Below are positions 20,077 through 29,741 of a stretch of 64,000 nt of DNA, one piece after another. Below the pieces are notes generated by a model that did not search any database, had not been told where the DNA came from, and saw only the letters and a program-made list of their open reading frames with translations. The position numbers were made by a program, and so were the translations under genes. Position 1 is the stretch's first letter. Each line of letters begins with the position of its first letter. This stretch comes from Agarophyton chilense (taxonomy: Eukaryota > Rhodophyta > Florideophyceae > Gracilariales > Gracilariaceae), in the NCBI GenBank assembly GCA_030374765.1, contig JARGXX010000073.1, positions 558,001 to 622,000 of the forward strand, read 5' to 3'.

Positions 20077-21636
20077 CTATTTTCCTAAACGAAGGAATTC
20101 GATACCAAGCGAGTTTGAGATGCGAGATACGACAAATTGCTCCCCCGGGGCTACGAGAACAACAGAAGACCCTGGTCTTCCCTGCCTCCCAGCTCGCCCT
20201 GCGCGGTGCAGGTAGGCGTCAGCATCAGTGGGTAGGTCAAAATGGAAAACGTGTGTTATATCTGGGACATCTAATCCGCGGGCGGCGACATCTGTACCAA
20301 TCAAGACTTTAGCAGTTCCTTGCCTGAACGACAGAAGAGCATTCTTGCGACAAAACACAGAAGAATCGTCCCAAATACCGACCACAGGGTCGTTATCGGT
20401 GTCGAAATCTTGTCGAAGAACATTATTCAGCGCTTCCACTAACAGCTTAACGTTTCTTGAGGCCATCACAAAAACTATTGCTCTCAAAACAAAAGCAGAC
20501 GAATCCCTCGTTCTTGTGTCGGAGTTGAATCTTACCAATAAAGTTCTTAGCGCAGCTAACTTCTTGCGGCTCTCACAAACAGCATACAGATGTGTAAGAG
20601 ACTCTGGGACTCGTTCCTTAGTCTCCTGCTCTGTCCACACATGCACAATGTCCGACCTGGTCCATCTTTGACTAACACATTGTCTCAAAAAATGCCGATG
20701 TTGCGGAACAGTAGCACTCGCCAGAATTGTTTGGCGTGGCCCCTCGCGGCCACGAACAGACAATATTGCCTGAAGAGCACTAGTGGTTGAAGTATCATTT
20801 AGACAAGCGTCAAACTCGTCTACGACCAGAACCTTCAACAGGTCCAAACGAAGACGCCTGCTCCGCACCAGCTCAGCAATGCGGTGAGGGTTTCCCACAA
20901 TAACTCTCGGTGCTGCTTCTCTCAATTGTAATTTTTGGCGACGTAGATCTGCTTGATTGAGCATCGGAAGAACAGGAAAGCGAAACCTATCCCCTTGTGT
21001 ATTCTCTTTTTCAATTCCACCAAAATCGCCGTCAGCGTTTCCATTACCGTCAACAGCCGTGGAGGCATCACTATCGATGATGCAGGCTGACGTGAGACGT
21101 CGCAGTAGCTTGTAAACTTGCATACCTAGTTCTTGAGTGGGGACGACGACCATTGCCTGGGGAACTGAACGCGCTGGTTGAACAGCTGTAATTAGTGGAA
21201 GAAGGTATGCGAGTGTTTTCCCAGAGCCAGTTTGGGCATGAATGACTATGTCCTTTCCTAGTTCGCCCTTCAAAGATGGTAATGCTAACGGCAGAGTTGA
21301 CTGCTGGACGGAAGTAGGATATGTAAAACCCATCTCTTCTAGTCGATTTATAAGCCATATTGGAATTCGGTCCGTATAAGACTCTCTGAATGATGTGATT
21401 ACACTTGCAATCTCATTCTTGTGAGATTGATCAGAAGGTGGAGATATGGAATTCTGTACTTTCCCTTGACTAGAATCGTATGCACAAATAATGGGACGTG
21501 CTTTACATTGCCTTCCTTTCGAACAAATCTTAAGCGCGGGCTGCAGTTTCTTTCGACAGTTCTTCGGGTTTTGCGTCAGGTGCACCAGGGATGAATGCCA
21601 CACGCTCATGTTTAGTCCAGGGCTAACGAAAGCCAT
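20077..21636 (-). CDS. DEAD-box-type RNA helicase, likely organellar
   Basis: The product from the first in-frame ATG (the longer frame starts at TTG) is 519 residues. The N-terminus Met-Ala-Phe-Val-Ser-Pro, followed by a basic Ser/Lys/Arg-rich stretch without acids to about residue 50, looks like a plastid leader of red-algal type (early Phe). Helicase motifs appear in order. The Q motif is Gly-Phe-Thr-Tyr-Pro-Thr-Ser-Val-Gln-Gln (about 103-112), motif I Ala-Gln-Thr-Gly-Ser-Gly-Lys-Thr (134-141) and Ia Pro-Thr-Gln-Glu-Leu. Motif II is Asp-Glu-Phe-Asp (273-276) and motif III Ser-Ala-Thr (307-309). Late motifs are Gly-Thr-Asp-Val-Ala-Ala-Arg-Gly-Leu-Asp and His-Arg-Ala-Gly-Arg-Ala-Gly-Arg. Motif II reads DEFD instead of DEAD, and motif Ib reads Asn-Pro-His-Arg instead of Thr-Pro-Gly-Arg. 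Plant RH39/RH58-type chloroplast helicases, used in rRNA maturation, are the likely relatives, but the subfamily is inferred. Confidence 0.87.
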   Translation of the reverse strand: MAFVSPGLNMSVWHSSLVHLTQNPKNCRKKLQPALKICSKGRQCKARPIICAYDSSQGKVQNSISPPSDQSHKNEIASVITSFRESYTDRIPIWLINRLEEMGFTYPTSVQQSTLPLALPSLKGELGKDIVIHAQTGSGKTLAYLLPLITAVQPARSVPQAMVVVPTQELGMQVYKLLRRLTSACIIDSDASTAVDGNGNADGDFGGIEKENTQGDRFRFPVLPMLNQADLRRQKLQLREAAPRVIVGNPHRIAELVRSRRLRLDLLKVLVVDEFDACLNDTSTTSALQAILSVRGREGPRQTILASATVPQHRHFLRQCVSQRWTRSDIVHVWTEQETKERVPESLTHLYAVCESRKKLAALRTLLVRFNSDTRTRDSSAFVLRAIVFVMASRNVKLLVEALNNVLRQDFDTDNDPVVGIWDDSSVFCRKNALLSFRQGTAKVLIGTDVAARGLDVPDITHVFHFDLPTDADAYLHRAGRAGRQGRPGSSVVLVAPGEQFVVSRISNSLGIEFLRLGK

Positions 21637-22614
21637 ATTCGCTAACAATTTCCGACGCAGACAAGAACGAGACCAAAGGTTTGATATGTGAGAGAATGGA
21701 GCTTTAATTATAATAGGTACAAGAGGTTGCTCCAATTACCTACAGTGGGTATTCTTCTGACTTCTGGTGTTGGCGTTTGAGCAGTCGATAACGCTAATCG
21801 ATTTCTAAAAAAATGGTGGCTTCCCTTTCTGGGCAACAGACCAAGCCTAGCGTGAGAAAGCTCCGAGGCTAATGTGGAGGGAACAGTGCGAGATCAGATG
21901 CGACGAAGGCGTGCAGACCTGTGGGGGCGAAAGAAGGAAAAAACAAATTGACGCATAGGGAGGCCTCATTGCTGTAAGGCGTTCTTGCAAATCAAATGCC
22001 AAAAGCGTATCCAGTTGTACTGTAGTGCAATGCTGCGGGTTGAGGTGCAAGGATTGTAGAAAACGTCAACTTTGGCCGGTTGCGATACCTAATGCTTTCG
22101 CCAACGACGGGCGTCGCCGTCCATACTAACGGGCGCAGACGAAGAGCTACAAAAAGGCTAAACAGAAAGCTCAGTAAACATGGTGATGGAAGCGCAGCAG
22201 CAAATCGAATCCAGCATTATGCTTGGCCTTCTTTTGTTCCCCGACGATTCTGTGGATAGAACTAAAACGTCCAAATGATTGATCACATCGGTCGTCATTT
22301 TGCAAGTGACCTTGTAGCGTTTTTGATCAATCATTCTACAGTGCACGAATCCGTATAGGAACAACTCACTCACCGTCAAACAAATCATGGCACCGTCTCC
22401 ATTCACGGAGATAACTCCCAAAAATTAGGGTTGCATGTAATTGTTAGAGATCTTTTTCAAGGCGGAAGCATGGATTTGCTTTCGACTCGCGAATGCCTCC
22501 ATTTGTTTGTCTTGGCAGCGTCACATTAGACAACTATACAGGATCACTTCCGATGAAATAGTCGGTAGAAACCTGAAAGAAACTGCCGGATTACTTTGGA
22601 CATAGAGTTGTCAT
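21637..22614. other. Intergenic region between helicase and pseudouridine synthase genes
   Basis: No gene is supported. An 87-codon minus frame at 22158-22421 begins at TTG and lacks a recognisable domain. A pair of related words (TTGATCACATCGG.. and ..TTTTTGATCAATC) lies near 22278 and 22320. The minus-strand helicase promoter should be within the first few hundred bases. Confidence 0.35.
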
Positions 22615-23786
22615 CTATGCAATTTTTCTGTGACGACGTTCTTTCTTGACGGTTGATTCTTTGACACCTCTTATCATCGCTTTTATCTCGTTGGGCGTCA
22701 ACTGGCGAAAGCTCCCTCTTCTCAGAGGAGATAGAAGAACTGGTCCAAATGAACGTCGACTCATTCGCACTACTGTGAGTCCAACAGATGAAAAGAAGCG
22801 ACTCATGAGTTGGCGACGATGCTCTCGAACACGAACCACAAAGCGTGTCAAGATGGTCTTCTCTCGTGGACTCAATTCAATACGCGCACTTCCTTGACAT
22901 TCCAAATTCTGCACAAAGAAGTCAGCAATATTGATACGAAACCATAACAAAGGTGGAAATCTTCACTTACTTTCGGTCTAAAGACGTCCTTTTCCCCTTC
23001 CAAAACGACCCCGCGTTGCAATTCGATAACTTTGGAATTAGAAACCGGACCATAGCAATCGACGACCCATTCTATGACTAAGTTACAGTCTGGGTTGTTT
23101 AGTTGAGCAACAGCCTTACGGTCATTGCTAAGAATGAGCAAGCCACTGGCATCTTCTTCAATTCCAGCAACGGGAATAAGCCCTTTTCGAAGTTCTGAGG
23201 GGAACTCAGAGTCAACAGAGCGCCTGCTCGTCGATGGGAGTGAATTCATCCCGCGTGGTTTGTGTACTGCAACCCAAACTGGCGTTTGGAGTTTCGCTAG
23301 CTTTCCATCAACATGAATAATGTCTTTTCCCGGCACAACCAACATACCGCTTTTCGTAACACTCCTGTTATTGACACGGACAGATCCACTTTCGATCAAT
23401 TTTTCTGCACCTCGTCGAGATGCGAACCCCATTTGTGCAAGAACCTTTTGCAGTCGCTGTGCTTCATTTTTCGACTGCTGAATCGGTCGAGCTCTTTTTT
23501 TGTTTCCTGCTCTATCCGATAAACGAACCATGGGCGTAGAACGAAGCAGTGAGATACGCGACACTGATTGCTCCCCGTACTGATATCCTGGATAAGAGCA
23601 GCTCTGTCTTTTCTTCGTCAGTAATTCTCCTGTAAATGAACAAGAAGATTTCGAGGCGTTGGGAAATGGAATGACAAATCCGGATGCATACTGATGACGG
23701 AATCCAGAAGTCATTGTCTTGCGCTGTAAAAGAGCATATGGGTTTGTACTTGTGCTGCGCGAGAATCTCAACATGAAATCATCCAT
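22615..23786 (-). CDS. RsuA/RluB-type pseudouridine synthase, two exons, catalytic Asp position reads Glu
   Basis: The coding sequence is joined from exons 23786..22971 and 22908..22615 across a 62-nt phase-0 intron, giving about 368 residues from the first ATG. The leader is Ser/Thr/Arg-rich with early Phe, suggesting plastid or mitochondrial import. An S4 RNA-binding domain follows (Leu-Gln-Lys-Val-Leu-Ala-Gln-Met-Gly-Phe-Ala-Ser-Arg-Arg), then the RsuA/RluB/E/F fold with His-Lys-Pro-Arg-Gly. The family catalytic block Gly-Arg-Leu-Asp-x-x-Thr/Ser-x-Gly-Leu-Leu is here Ala-Gly-Ile-Glu-Glu-Asp-Ala-Ser-Gly-Leu-Leu. The essential Asp aligns with Glu and the Arg is gone. Exon 2 supplies the C-terminal Arg-Gln-Leu/Val-Gly-Leu-Thr-Val elements typical of the family. 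Relatives modify LSU or SSU rRNA. Activity of this protein is doubtful. Confidence 0.85.
22909..22970 (-). other. Spliceosomal intron, 62 nt, phase 0
   Basis: On the minus strand the donor is AAA|GTAAGT and the acceptor TTCTTTGTGCAG|AAT. Without removal the frame ends shortly downstream. With removal the S4/RsuA protein continues into its conserved C-terminal part. Both splice sites match consensus and the reading frame joins exactly, so this is well supported. It is the only intron I could demonstrate in the window. Confidence 0.9.
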
Positions 23787-24505
23787 TGGCGAAACATGAA
23801 ACTGTGAGTCCACATCCAACGGCCTTCAACGGTCCCCTCTAGCCGTTCGCTGCGGACCGCGACAACAGAGTGCGGACGATGAAGCTGGTTGGGGTGATTT
23901 GATCTCACGAACTCCTAAACGTCAGATCGGATCAACCCTTTCTCGTTACCGGCTCTCTCTAGTGGCTTTCTATATTTTTTCTCTGCGCGTGGTAAAAGTG
24001 ATGCATTTCACTCTGCCACACATTGCAGGCGCCAGAAATTCAAATGTAATTTGAATAGCTTGGTTGGACATTGCTGGTAAGAAGGCCAGCAATAAGCAAG
24101 GAGTATTTGCTCGCGTGAAGAGTGTCACCAATAATAAAGCTATCGAACAGTGGGTAGTGTTCAAGAGAGGTGATTTCTGTGCTTGAAAACAGCCTAGGCT
24201 GCCTTGGGCGCGGCTGACGTCGACGGGAAACGAAGAGCAAAGCACTACGCCGGATGGCATGCGCTGCTCAAGCCCGTAATCGTCGTCGTCCTTGCCGTAA
24301 TTGTTCATAAAAAGTACATTGGCGATCCTTCAATTAGCAAAATAGAATTGGAAGCCTTCCAAGAGCAATATGTGGGAGTTGATGTCCAGAAATCCACACG
24401 GAGTTGAGCTGTCACGTCCCCTTGACGAAAGACATCTGTAGATAGAAATGGGCTAACTCCCGTATCCATTGGTTATAGGATGCGGTGTACTCTTCTTTGT
24501 AAGGT
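23787..24505. other. Divergent intergenic/promoter region
   Basis: This lies between the 5' ends of the pseudouridine synthase (-) and the TMEM242-like gene (+). A plus frame ending at 24407 (from about 24204) encodes a short hydrophobic segment and a polar tail but has no in-frame ATG. It could be an exon of an unrecognised small membrane protein. Confidence 0.35.
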
Positions 24506-25162
24506 ATGACTGCTGCAAAACAAAAAACCTCAGACCCAGGCAAATGTCCAGGGCCTGGTACCGACGATCAACCGCTTCCCCAAGATGAGCTATTTCAGAT
24601 CATCGACGAGAGTGGGGAGGGATTCGGTTTCGATTTAACTCCCGAGGCGTTGGCCAAGCCATTCGCCATCGGAGCAACATCAGTATTTTCGCTGGGCATG
24701 CTGGCTGGTATCCCTCTCGGGTTAGCTATGGCAAGGTCTCAGGAATCGAAAGGGACGTCACGGCAAATACGACCTTCTTTGGAGGGTGTGAAGTTCGCGG
24801 CTACTACCTTTGGCCTTGGGACTTTGCTATGTGGGGCAATGGGTGTTGCCGGATTTTATGGCTTAAAAACATATTATGGAGTAGAAAGCTTCGAAGAATT
24901 TGGACTTAAGATGCGACAAGTCGTCCCCCAAAAACGATCAGAAATGGAGAACGGGTTCGGACCTGCTCTCAGGTTCATCAGGAGAAACGCTGGTGACAAC
25001 CTTCCCGGTCCTATGAAATCTCTGAGAGAAAAATTTCGCGAGTCCCGTTTGGGAAGCTGGATAAAGCAACAGGTCGATTTGACAATCGTGGAAGAGGAGG
25101 CTCACCAGAATACGGATAGTGGCGAAGAAAGGTCAAAACAAGGTCATTCTCAGAACGAATAA
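24506..25162 (+). CDS. TMEM242-like mitochondrial inner-membrane protein
   Basis: This 218-residue protein has two membrane helices at about 54-75 and 97-119, separated by a short basic loop. The second helix and following segment (Gly-Val-x-Ser-Phe-Glu-Glu-Phe-Gly-Leu-Lys-Met-Arg, about 125-137) match the pattern of TMEM242. That protein works with TMEM70 in assembling the ATP synthase c-ring and also binds complex I assembly factors. The first helix has the Ser-Leu-Gly-Met-Leu-Ala-Gly segment also typical of the family. The N-terminal 50 residues are acidic and Pro-rich and not a classical presequence. The C-terminal 70 residues are polar and longer than in animals. The similarity is a pattern match from memory, so the family call is moderate. 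The ATG is clear. Confidence 0.6.
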   Translation: MTAAKQKTSDPGKCPGPGTDDQPLPQDELFQIIDESGEGFGFDLTPEALAKPFAIGATSVFSLGMLAGIPLGLAMARSQESKGTSRQIRPSLEGVKFAATTFGLGTLLCGAMGVAGFYGLKTYYGVESFEEFGLKMRQVVPQKRSEMENGFGPALRFIRRNAGDNLPGPMKSLREKFRESRLGSWIKQQVDLTIVEEEAHQNTDSGEERSKQGHSQNE

Positions 25163-25339
25163 TTGTACGAAGCCAAAGTCCAAAGCATGATTCGACACGA
25201 TTGCTGACGAGCCCCTGTCTCTATGCCATATTGAAACACCTCTAAGTTACATGTTCCTCTACTATCGGAGGCTATCGCAGAATGAGGAAGAGCAACATCA
25301 ACCTGAAGTGCGACAAACACTGCTGCAAAGTATAGGGTA

Positions 25340-28213
25340 CTATAAATCTATCAACTTCAAACGGCGTGTCACTCCTGACAATGTTTCTAACAATCGAGTA
25401 CAAGAAGTCATATGACTCGAGCGAATTTGCTCCAGTATCCCACGGCAAAACGCGGACCGCTCTATTGGTCCCCTCGATTGCTTGTGACCATCAGATAGCT
25501 TGATCGGATGTATCTTATCTGGCAGAAAAGAAAGGGATGCGCTAAGAGTCTCTTCACTATCGCAAATACCGCCCAACCAATCTGCATCTTGATCCAAGGA
25601 AGCCGATATCCAGTCTTGTATAAGAGAACATGCGGACAAAACTGCACTTTTATACTCCAAGACTGCCTGTTGTACATTGTGGAAGCATACTGCTGACTTA
25701 GGTTTTGAGACCTTCGTACTTCCTCGTTTCCTCCGTCTCTTGCCTTTCATAAGTTCTACGCTAAAAGAAGAAATAGCTACAGATACGATGAGAAGGAGTT
25801 CAAACGAAGTCTTGCAGCATCTCCGTAGCTGATCTGGTGACATCGTTCCCCTCATAGCATCCGAGCTGTCAGCGTCTTTCACCGCTTCCTGTACTTCGTT
25901 GAGCATAGCTTTGACAAGTTCTTTCGACTCCGAAAGTATACTGCTGGAATCAAGATCACTCGCAAGGTTCTCGTCTCCATCAGTACCTGAGCCGCCGGTG
26001 TACAACCTGAGTAATATCTTTGCTTGGGACAGGTTGCATGCAATTTTTTCGCGCAACCCCGATGAAGGTTCAGCGTCATGTGAAGTATGTCCATTAGAAG
26101 AGGGTTTCAGTGGGTCTTCCACCTTATGTGGTTCAAAATCACCTTCTTGTCCGATCACCTGCATGAGCTTAAGGAGACTTTTGAAATCGGAGATCATAGT
26201 AGACTTCCTTCTAGCCGCACAGGAACGCCCTTCATCCGCGGATTCTACAGTTTCGGCATTCAAACGCACATTAGGATCGTAGTCATGCAAATCCCAAAAC
26301 TTCAAGCAGCGATTGTCATCACTATCAACAATTCGTTTTAAATGAAGACTTGCTGGAGTAAATCGGGGAATGAAGGTAAGACGATGGCGAGCGTTTTCGA
26401 CCCCAGCTGCCTCTCCATCTGACCTTACCAACGCAACTTGGGCTTCCAACAATATACATTCGATAAGAACGGCGGATCTCTCCAGACGTTGTCTGAACAG
26501 AACAAATTCAGTTGCTGCATTAACTGATCCCATTTGGAAGGCCTTTGTGATACATTGCGGTACTTCTAGATCACATTCCCGCCAAAGAACTTCCACGCCC
26601 TCGAAAATCTTCCGCAGAGCTTCGTGGTGGCCCGTTTCAAAGAAGGGCTTCACAACTATATGTGCCAAAGTTGCCATCTGGATATGCTTGATCTCCAAGG
26701 AATGCCAGAGCTCTGCAACGCGTTCCATTGCCCCAATTGCACAGTAGAGTCGAATGAGGAGGAGCTTGAAATGGAAGTTTTGCGGGCTTCGAGTTAATCC
26801 TGCTTCGAGCAAAATGATACTTTGAAGTACAGCAAAAGCATTCGAATACCGGTTGTTCGGGCTGCCCTCCACCAGTGGTAAAAACTTATGAGCCACTAGA
26901 ACGAGATAGTCATCTCCACTCTGCCTATCAGTTGATTCCAGACTATTCGACAAAGTATCTTCATAGCATTTTACGAGTTCTGCAGGTGATTGCCTTAATC
27001 GGTTGAACCAGAGCCCTATCCATGATGCAGTCAGATGATATGGGAATCCTTTCTCATTTCCCAACGCCATAATCTTATCTAAAACCTCTTCCAACGTTGA
27101 CTTTTTCGGGATTAACATCAGATATGGTCGAAGATCATGCGCACAGACAGTCTTGGCTCCAAACCGATTAAAATAATCGGACAATGAAGTTCCTAAAGCC
27201 TCATATTCTTGAGTTCGGTAGAAAACTTCGATCTGAGCAAGGAAAGGGGATCGCTTAGGGCGACTGTCTTGGAGCTCTTGCTGAACCAAGTCATGGATGA
27301 AATCCCTTGCCTTGTCCAGACAATACCCAGTTTGTTCAACACAATTCAAATACTGCAACCAATGTCCCCAATCATCTCTATCATGATCTAGAAGTAATGA
27401 GCAGTAATCTTTCATTCGAAGATCATCACTGGTTTGAAGCTCGGCCCTGATGTGCAGCACTTCAGCCTCGTCCATTACCAATCGCGGTTGAGAAATAAGT
27501 TTCTTTGCCCTTTCGTGTTCTTCATTGTCCTTATATACGCGTGTTGCAAAGCGGGTCGCTTCAGCGGACGGTGTAACGGGGATGCTTAATGCTTTGTCCA
27601 AAATCCTGCAAGCTAGTGTAAGGATGCGTACATCTGGAGAAGACGCTGAACCTTCAAAGTCACGTGAACGATACACCACATCTAACCAGATCGCAGCAGC
27701 GACCCAAACCCCATACTTTTCTGTGTTCGAAGATGCCATACGGTGGAGCTTGGTTGCCAACTTTTTGGCGTTCATAAAGGCATTACCTTGAATATAGTAA
27801 CAGAAAGCCATTTCTGCCAGATCTGCGTTGGAAACGTCAGCTTTCCACGCCTGTTCATATACTTCTCCAGTGCCGCCTTCGTTGCCGATTTCTTGATAGA
27901 AATACTGAATCTTTGCGGCCACATCTTCGTCAATTGGTACTCGACCAGAGTCCAAATCTTCCCGTAGCTGAGCGATTTCTTTCATGGCCTGATTTAACTT
28001 TTTCATTTGAAGATAGACGCAAGCTCGTAAAGCACGAGCTGCTGGCCATCCAGGTCGCTTTTGTATTGCTTGATTGACATGTTTAAGCGCTTGTTTTGAA
28101 TTATGCTGGGACAAATTATCCAACACAGGACGAAGCCGTCGATCGGACTCTGCTTTGGATACTGGATTGGTCATGATGACCACGGAAGATGGCTTCGATG
28201 CTTTGTATGACAT
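25340..28213 (-). CDS. NAA25: NatB N-terminal acetyltransferase auxiliary subunit (NAA25/MDM20)
   Basis: This is a 957-residue, largely helical protein close in length to animal and plant NAA25. The start region Arg-Arg-Leu-Arg-Pro-Val-Leu-Asp is followed by TPR-like pairs, including Ala-Leu-Lys-His-Val-Asn-Gln-Ala-Ile-Gln-Lys-Arg-Pro-Gly-Trp-Pro-Ala-Ala and Ala-Arg-Ala-Leu-Arg-Ala. The middle contains the Leu-Ile-Arg-Leu-Tyr-Cys-Ala-Ile-Gly-Ala segment diagnostic of the MDM20 family. Together with NAA20 it forms NatB, which acetylates nascent chains starting Met-Asp, Met-Glu, Met-Asn or Met-Gln at the ribosome. NAA25 provides the ribosome and substrate scaffold. Two ATGs 13 codons apart could start translation, and the second lies nearer the usual family start. 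An acidic stretch with Ser runs lies near residues 745-780. No introns are needed. Confidence 0.88.
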   Translation of the reverse strand: MSYKASKPSSVVIMTNPVSKAESDRRLRPVLDNLSQHNSKQALKHVNQAIQKRPGWPAARALRACVYLQMKKLNQAMKEIAQLREDLDSGRVPIDEDVAAKIQYFYQEIGNEGGTGEVYEQAWKADVSNADLAEMAFCYYIQGNAFMNAKKLATKLHRMASSNTEKYGVWVAAAIWLDVVYRSRDFEGSASSPDVRILTLACRILDKALSIPVTPSAEATRFATRVYKDNEEHERAKKLISQPRLVMDEAEVLHIRAELQTSDDLRMKDYCSLLLDHDRDDWGHWLQYLNCVEQTGYCLDKARDFIHDLVQQELQDSRPKRSPFLAQIEVFYRTQEYEALGTSLSDYFNRFGAKTVCAHDLRPYLMLIPKKSTLEEVLDKIMALGNEKGFPYHLTASWIGLWFNRLRQSPAELVKCYEDTLSNSLESTDRQSGDDYLVLVAHKFLPLVEGSPNNRYSNAFAVLQSIILLEAGLTRSPQNFHFKLLLIRLYCAIGAMERVAELWHSLEIKHIQMATLAHIVVKPFFETGHHEALRKIFEGVEVLWRECDLEVPQCITKAFQMGSVNAATEFVLFRQRLERSAVLIECILLEAQVALVRSDGEAAGVENARHRLTFIPRFTPASLHLKRIVDSDDNRCLKFWDLHDYDPNVRLNAETVESADEGRSCAARRKSTMISDFKSLLKLMQVIGQEGDFEPHKVEDPLKPSSNGHTSHDAEPSSGLREKIACNLSQAKILLRLYTGGSGTDGDENLASDLDSSSILSESKELVKAMLNEVQEAVKDADSSDAMRGTMSPDQLRRCCKTSFELLLIVSVAISSFSVELMKGKRRRKRGSTKVSKPKSAVCFHNVQQAVLEYKSAVLSACSLIQDWISASLDQDADWLGGICDSEETLSASLSFLPDKIHPIKLSDGHKQSRGPIERSAFCRGILEQIRSSHMTSCTRLLETLSGVTRRLKLIDL

Positions 28214-29741
28214 GTTCTCGGCGTTAGAAGCAGTGCGTCAGAAAAAAAAGTCTCTCGATCTTTACTCCCAATGTTTACAAATTACGGCATCGGCCGTGCC
28301 TGCTATCGCATTTCCTTGTCGCTGGCACTCGTAGTGACGGGGTTTGGGATGCTGTATGAGCTCGCGAAGAAGGACCGGCAGCGGCCGTGGAGAATGTGAA
28401 CAACAAGACCATACTAGGCCCATGCGATCCGTTGCTCTGGTGATGGCACATGAGAACTGCTGTGAAATACAATAAAAAAAGTGGATCTTTTTTTTGATAG
28501 AGGAAACTGATGGTGAAACGAAAGCGCAGTTCTATGACAAGAAGCAAGACTCGGTAAGGTTTGTGATTTAGAGAACAGTGTCTACCGGGGAGTTCGGTCT
28601 GAACGCTTGCAAGGACTTTTTTCCTATTTCATCTCCTTGGCTTGTCCCAGAGAAGTCGCAAGCGATGTTACCATGAAAGTTTTCGACATGAGTCATAAGA
28701 GTTCCAACCCTTCTGAAAGTTCTCCAAAAGCAATGAGTCTTTGTCAAGGATAAAGAAGATTAGAGGTTTTGTTATTCTTGTTTTCACGTGCATTCTTGTC
28801 AAAAAGAATTGATGCGAATCAGGGATGGGTTCCATTGGATGTGACGGACTTTTTTCACAACACTCTCTCAACAGATTGGAAATCCTTAAGTGGTTGGAAA
28901 TATATTTGCAATTCTTCTTCTTCCCGGTGATATTGTTTGCTTCTTGAGCCCATCACCCAGCAATCTCCGTCTGAAACCAAAACGAAAAAAATGGAAACCG
29001 ATCCGTTTCATAAAACATTCAGAGGGCATTGATCTATTGTGACCTTGCAGTCTAATTTCTTCTCTAGCATCACACTTACAGAATTAAACCGTTTTCTGGA
29101 CAGAATTTGTGTCCCGAAAGTGTGTAATCTACATTATACACCAACCTCCGTCAAGAGCGAGAAACTGCTTCGATGGATCTCCTTGCGCTCCGGAATCAGA
29201 GGCATAAAACTGTGCAAAAAGAAAACGAGAACATTGAATCTTCTCCGTCCCATTGCCATGTGATAGAGCTTTTTGGACGCATCACCCATCAGTGATACAT
29301 CCGAAAATCTCCGTCACTGCAATCGCGCTGAGACGAATCACTCAATGGTTGCAATGTTTGAACTTTCAATATCATCGAATGCAACTCATAGTTGGTTGAG
29401 AACTTTTGTTTTGTTCTAGCTTGAAGTTCTATGCAATGGCATTCGAATGCAGAAGTTTGGGCGCAATTATGACGTTGTGTTCGAAGTACTACGGGATTTA
29501 CGCTTTGCACAGAACGGGAAGGAATAACTTCGTGCATCTGTCACCTTACGAAGACTGGCGCTTCGGACACAAGGAAACCGCAGATCGTCGTAGCTATTCG
29601 ATGCTGCCCTATACGATTCCAAATAGAGAGGCTCCCAACATGCAGAACAAAATGACACTGGCAAGTGAAGAGAATTAGCTGAATATTAACACTGATATGA
29701 TCATCTGTCGAATCCGAGAATCTTTGAAGCACTAAGTACAG
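28214..29741. other. Intergenic region
   Basis: No supportable gene in 1.5 kb. Short frames at 28668 (-), 29039 (+), 29289 (-) and 29406 (+) have no domain and unusual composition. No RNA gene was recognised. It includes the NAA25 promoter and the 3' flank of the PQQ-dehydrogenase-like gene. Confidence 0.4.

Noticed and set aside
22158-22421. 87-codon minus frame
   Set aside because: TTG start, no recognised motif, and no matching upstream exon.
24204-24407. Short plus frame with a membrane segment
   Set aside because: No in-frame ATG; only possible as an exon of an unseen gene. Left as a note in the intergenic entry.
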